Assembly (NCBI RefSeq): GCF_042138895.1
Contig: NZ_JBHIKW010000016.1
Location: 1 to 64,000, forward strand
Direction of reading: 5' to 3'
Length of the DNA: 64,000 nt
Source of the DNA: Cedecea selenatireducens
GTDB lineage: Bacteria; Pseudomonadota; Gammaproteobacteria; Enterobacterales; Enterobacteriaceae
The position numbers and the translations under genes are program-made. A model generated the notes under the pieces. The model had not been told where the DNA came from. It was given only the letters and a program-made list of their open reading frames with translations, and did not search any database. Of this stretch, positions 63,028 to 64,000 are shown one piece after another (the stretch's first letter is position 1; each line of letters begins with the position of its first letter).

Positions 63028-64000
63028 ATGGAACAACGCCGCTTTTCTGGTAAAAGCCACTGGTATCATGAAACCCAGTCCAGTCTGTGCCCGGCGGATG
63101 TGCTGCCTTTAGTTCCCGAAGCGGCGCAGGTTGAAGACCGCTTTCTGCTTGATTTAACGCTCTCTGAAGCGCAGCTGATTGTCGAAGCCCCGTGGCTTGA
63201 TGCAGCCCGAGCCGCTTCCGACGTGCTGCTCCCGGACAGCATCCACGTCACGCGCCTGCATACTCTCAGCAGCTATGACCGCCTGAGCACGGCGCTGACC
63301 GTCGCGCAGGTTTACGGCGTACAGCGACTTTGTAACCACTACGCCGCTCGCCTGGCACCACAGCCCGGCCCGGACTCTTCTCGTGAAAGTAACCGCCGCC
63401 TGACCCAAATCACCCAGTTTGCCCGCCAGCTTGCCAGCCAGCCGACGCTTATCGACGACGCCGCGCTCGCCCAACTGGAAGAATGTGGTCTCTCCGTGGA
63501 CGATATCGTCTCATTTACCCAGATTATCGGCTTTGTTGGCTTCCAGGCGCGCGCCATCGCCGTCTGGCAGGCTCAGCAGGGCCTGCCCGCTCGCTGGTTG
63601 CCGGGTATTAACGGGCAGCAGGACGCAGAACCCGAGCTGTTTACGCCGCATTCGGCTAGCTGGCAGCCGGGGCTGGCGCCCGTTGAGATGCGATACGCCC
63701 GCCCGGAGCAGTTGGAAGCGTTAAGCATCAGCCAGTCGCTGCGCACGCTGCGCGACATTGCCTGGCTGCTGGCCCATGACGATCGGGCGCTCTCTTATCT
63801 CAGTCAGCTAACCCGCCTGTTCTGGCAGGCTACCTCACAGCTCTCAAATGACGCGCTGCTGGTTATTATGCTCACGGCGAGAATTAACGGCAGCGCGGCC
63901 TGTTTTAGCGATGCGGTAGCGTTCTGGCAGGGAGATGCTGGCCTGCCGGATGCGATGCGTAACGGCGAGCGCGCGCTTAACGCCTGGAGCCATAACCATC
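63028..64000 (+). CDS. yciW: YciW, CMD-like putative oxidoreductase (partial, runs off the edge)
   Basis: The frame opens at an ATG preceded by AAGGAACGACC and stays open for 324 codons to the window end, so the C-terminus is missing. It begins MEQRRFSGKSHWYHETQSSL and contains IDDAALAQLEECGLSVDDIV and IVSFTQIIGFVGFQARA, features of the carboxymuconolactone-decarboxylase/AhpD-like YciW family. E. coli YciW lies beside fabI, is controlled by CysB and is implicated in sulfur or cysteine metabolism. The active-site cysteine pair of AhpD is not seen in the visible part. Confidence 0.88.
   Translation, partial: MEQRRFSGKSHWYHETQSSLCPADVLPLVPEAAQVEDRFLLDLTLSEAQLIVEAPWLDAARAASDVLLPDSIHVTRLHTLSSYDRLSTALTVAQVYGVQRLCNHYAARLAPQPGPDSSRESNRRLTQITQFARQLASQPTLIDDAALAQLEECGLSVDDIVSFTQIIGFVGFQARAIAVWQAQQGLPARWLPGINGQQDAEPELFTPHSASWQPGLAPVEMRYARPEQLEALSISQSLRTLRDIAWLLAHDDRALSYLSQLTRLFWQATSQLSNDALLVIMLTARINGSAACFSDAVAFWQGDAGLPDAMRNGERALNAWSHNH

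Noticed and set aside
62831..63112. A 93-codon plus-strand frame after fabI
   Set aside because: It overlaps the start of yciW in another frame and has no family resemblance or ribosome site.
1..64000. CRISPR arrays, insertion sequences, prophage genes, tRNA or rRNA genes
   Set aside because: I found no spaced direct repeats, transposase, integrase or structural-RNA signatures. The only large repeats are within the adhesin gene and the intergenic palindromes.

Overview
The window is chromosomal DNA of a member of the Enterobacteriaceae. Nearly every core gene has a recognisable Escherichia coli counterpart (feaBR, ydbH-ynbE-ydbL, ldhA, hslJ, ydbJ, nifJ, dbpA, ttcA, fnrS, zntB, mppA, mpaA, ycjG, tpx, tyrR, ycjFX, psp, sap, fabI, yciW), but order and accessory content differ from E. 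coli K-12. Gene content suggests a relative of Enterobacter, Cedecea or Kosakonia; the genus cannot be fixed from the sequence alone.

Region 1 (1-21230, all minus strand) is a self-contained type I secretion locus. A TolC-like outer-membrane factor is followed by one giant BapA/LapA-like adhesin gene (16.2 kb, 5414 codons), a LapB-type ABC exporter and an HlyD-type adaptor. The adhesin carries about 37 Ig-like domains of roughly 100 residues. Thirty of them form five tandem copies of a six-domain, 1.8 kb unit. After these come six or seven Ig-like domains of a second type, six FG-GAP-like DxDxDG repeats and an RTX-like secretion tail. The locus ends at an 846-bp AT-rich intergenic region with a perfect FNR box upstream of a plausible -10 facing the secretion genes.

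Region 2 (22077-35752) holds feaB/feaR (phenylacetaldehyde oxidation, without the tynA amine oxidase that neighbours feaB in E. coli), the ydbH-ynbE-ydbL envelope lipid-transport operon, fermentative ldhA, the small lipoprotein genes hslJ and ydbJ, a cupin gene, nifJ and the helicase gene dbpA.

Region 3 (36033-42072) is an accessory block: a DUF2000 gene, a 41-codon GTG-start mini-lipoprotein candidate, an SOS-controlled umuDC operon with a consensus-like LexA box, a prolyl-oligopeptidase-family gene, an ACT-domain gene and an alpha/beta hydrolase gene.

Region 4 (42233-64000) is core: ttcA, a proline-rich small protein, the anaerobic small RNA FnrS with its FNR site, zntB, a YbiI-like zinc-finger gene, the murein-peptide recycling genes mppA-mpaA-ycjG, tpx, tyrR, the stress genes pspABCD-ycjXF with divergent pspF (sigma-54 promoter, IHF site), sapABCDF, fabI and the start of yciW, cut by the window edge.

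Four copies of a CCCTCTCC/GGAGAGGG palindromic repeat family lie in intergenic positions. Oxygen-linked control is a thread through the window: FnrS, ldhA and nifJ are anaerobic or fermentative genes, and an FNR box sits before the adhesin operon.
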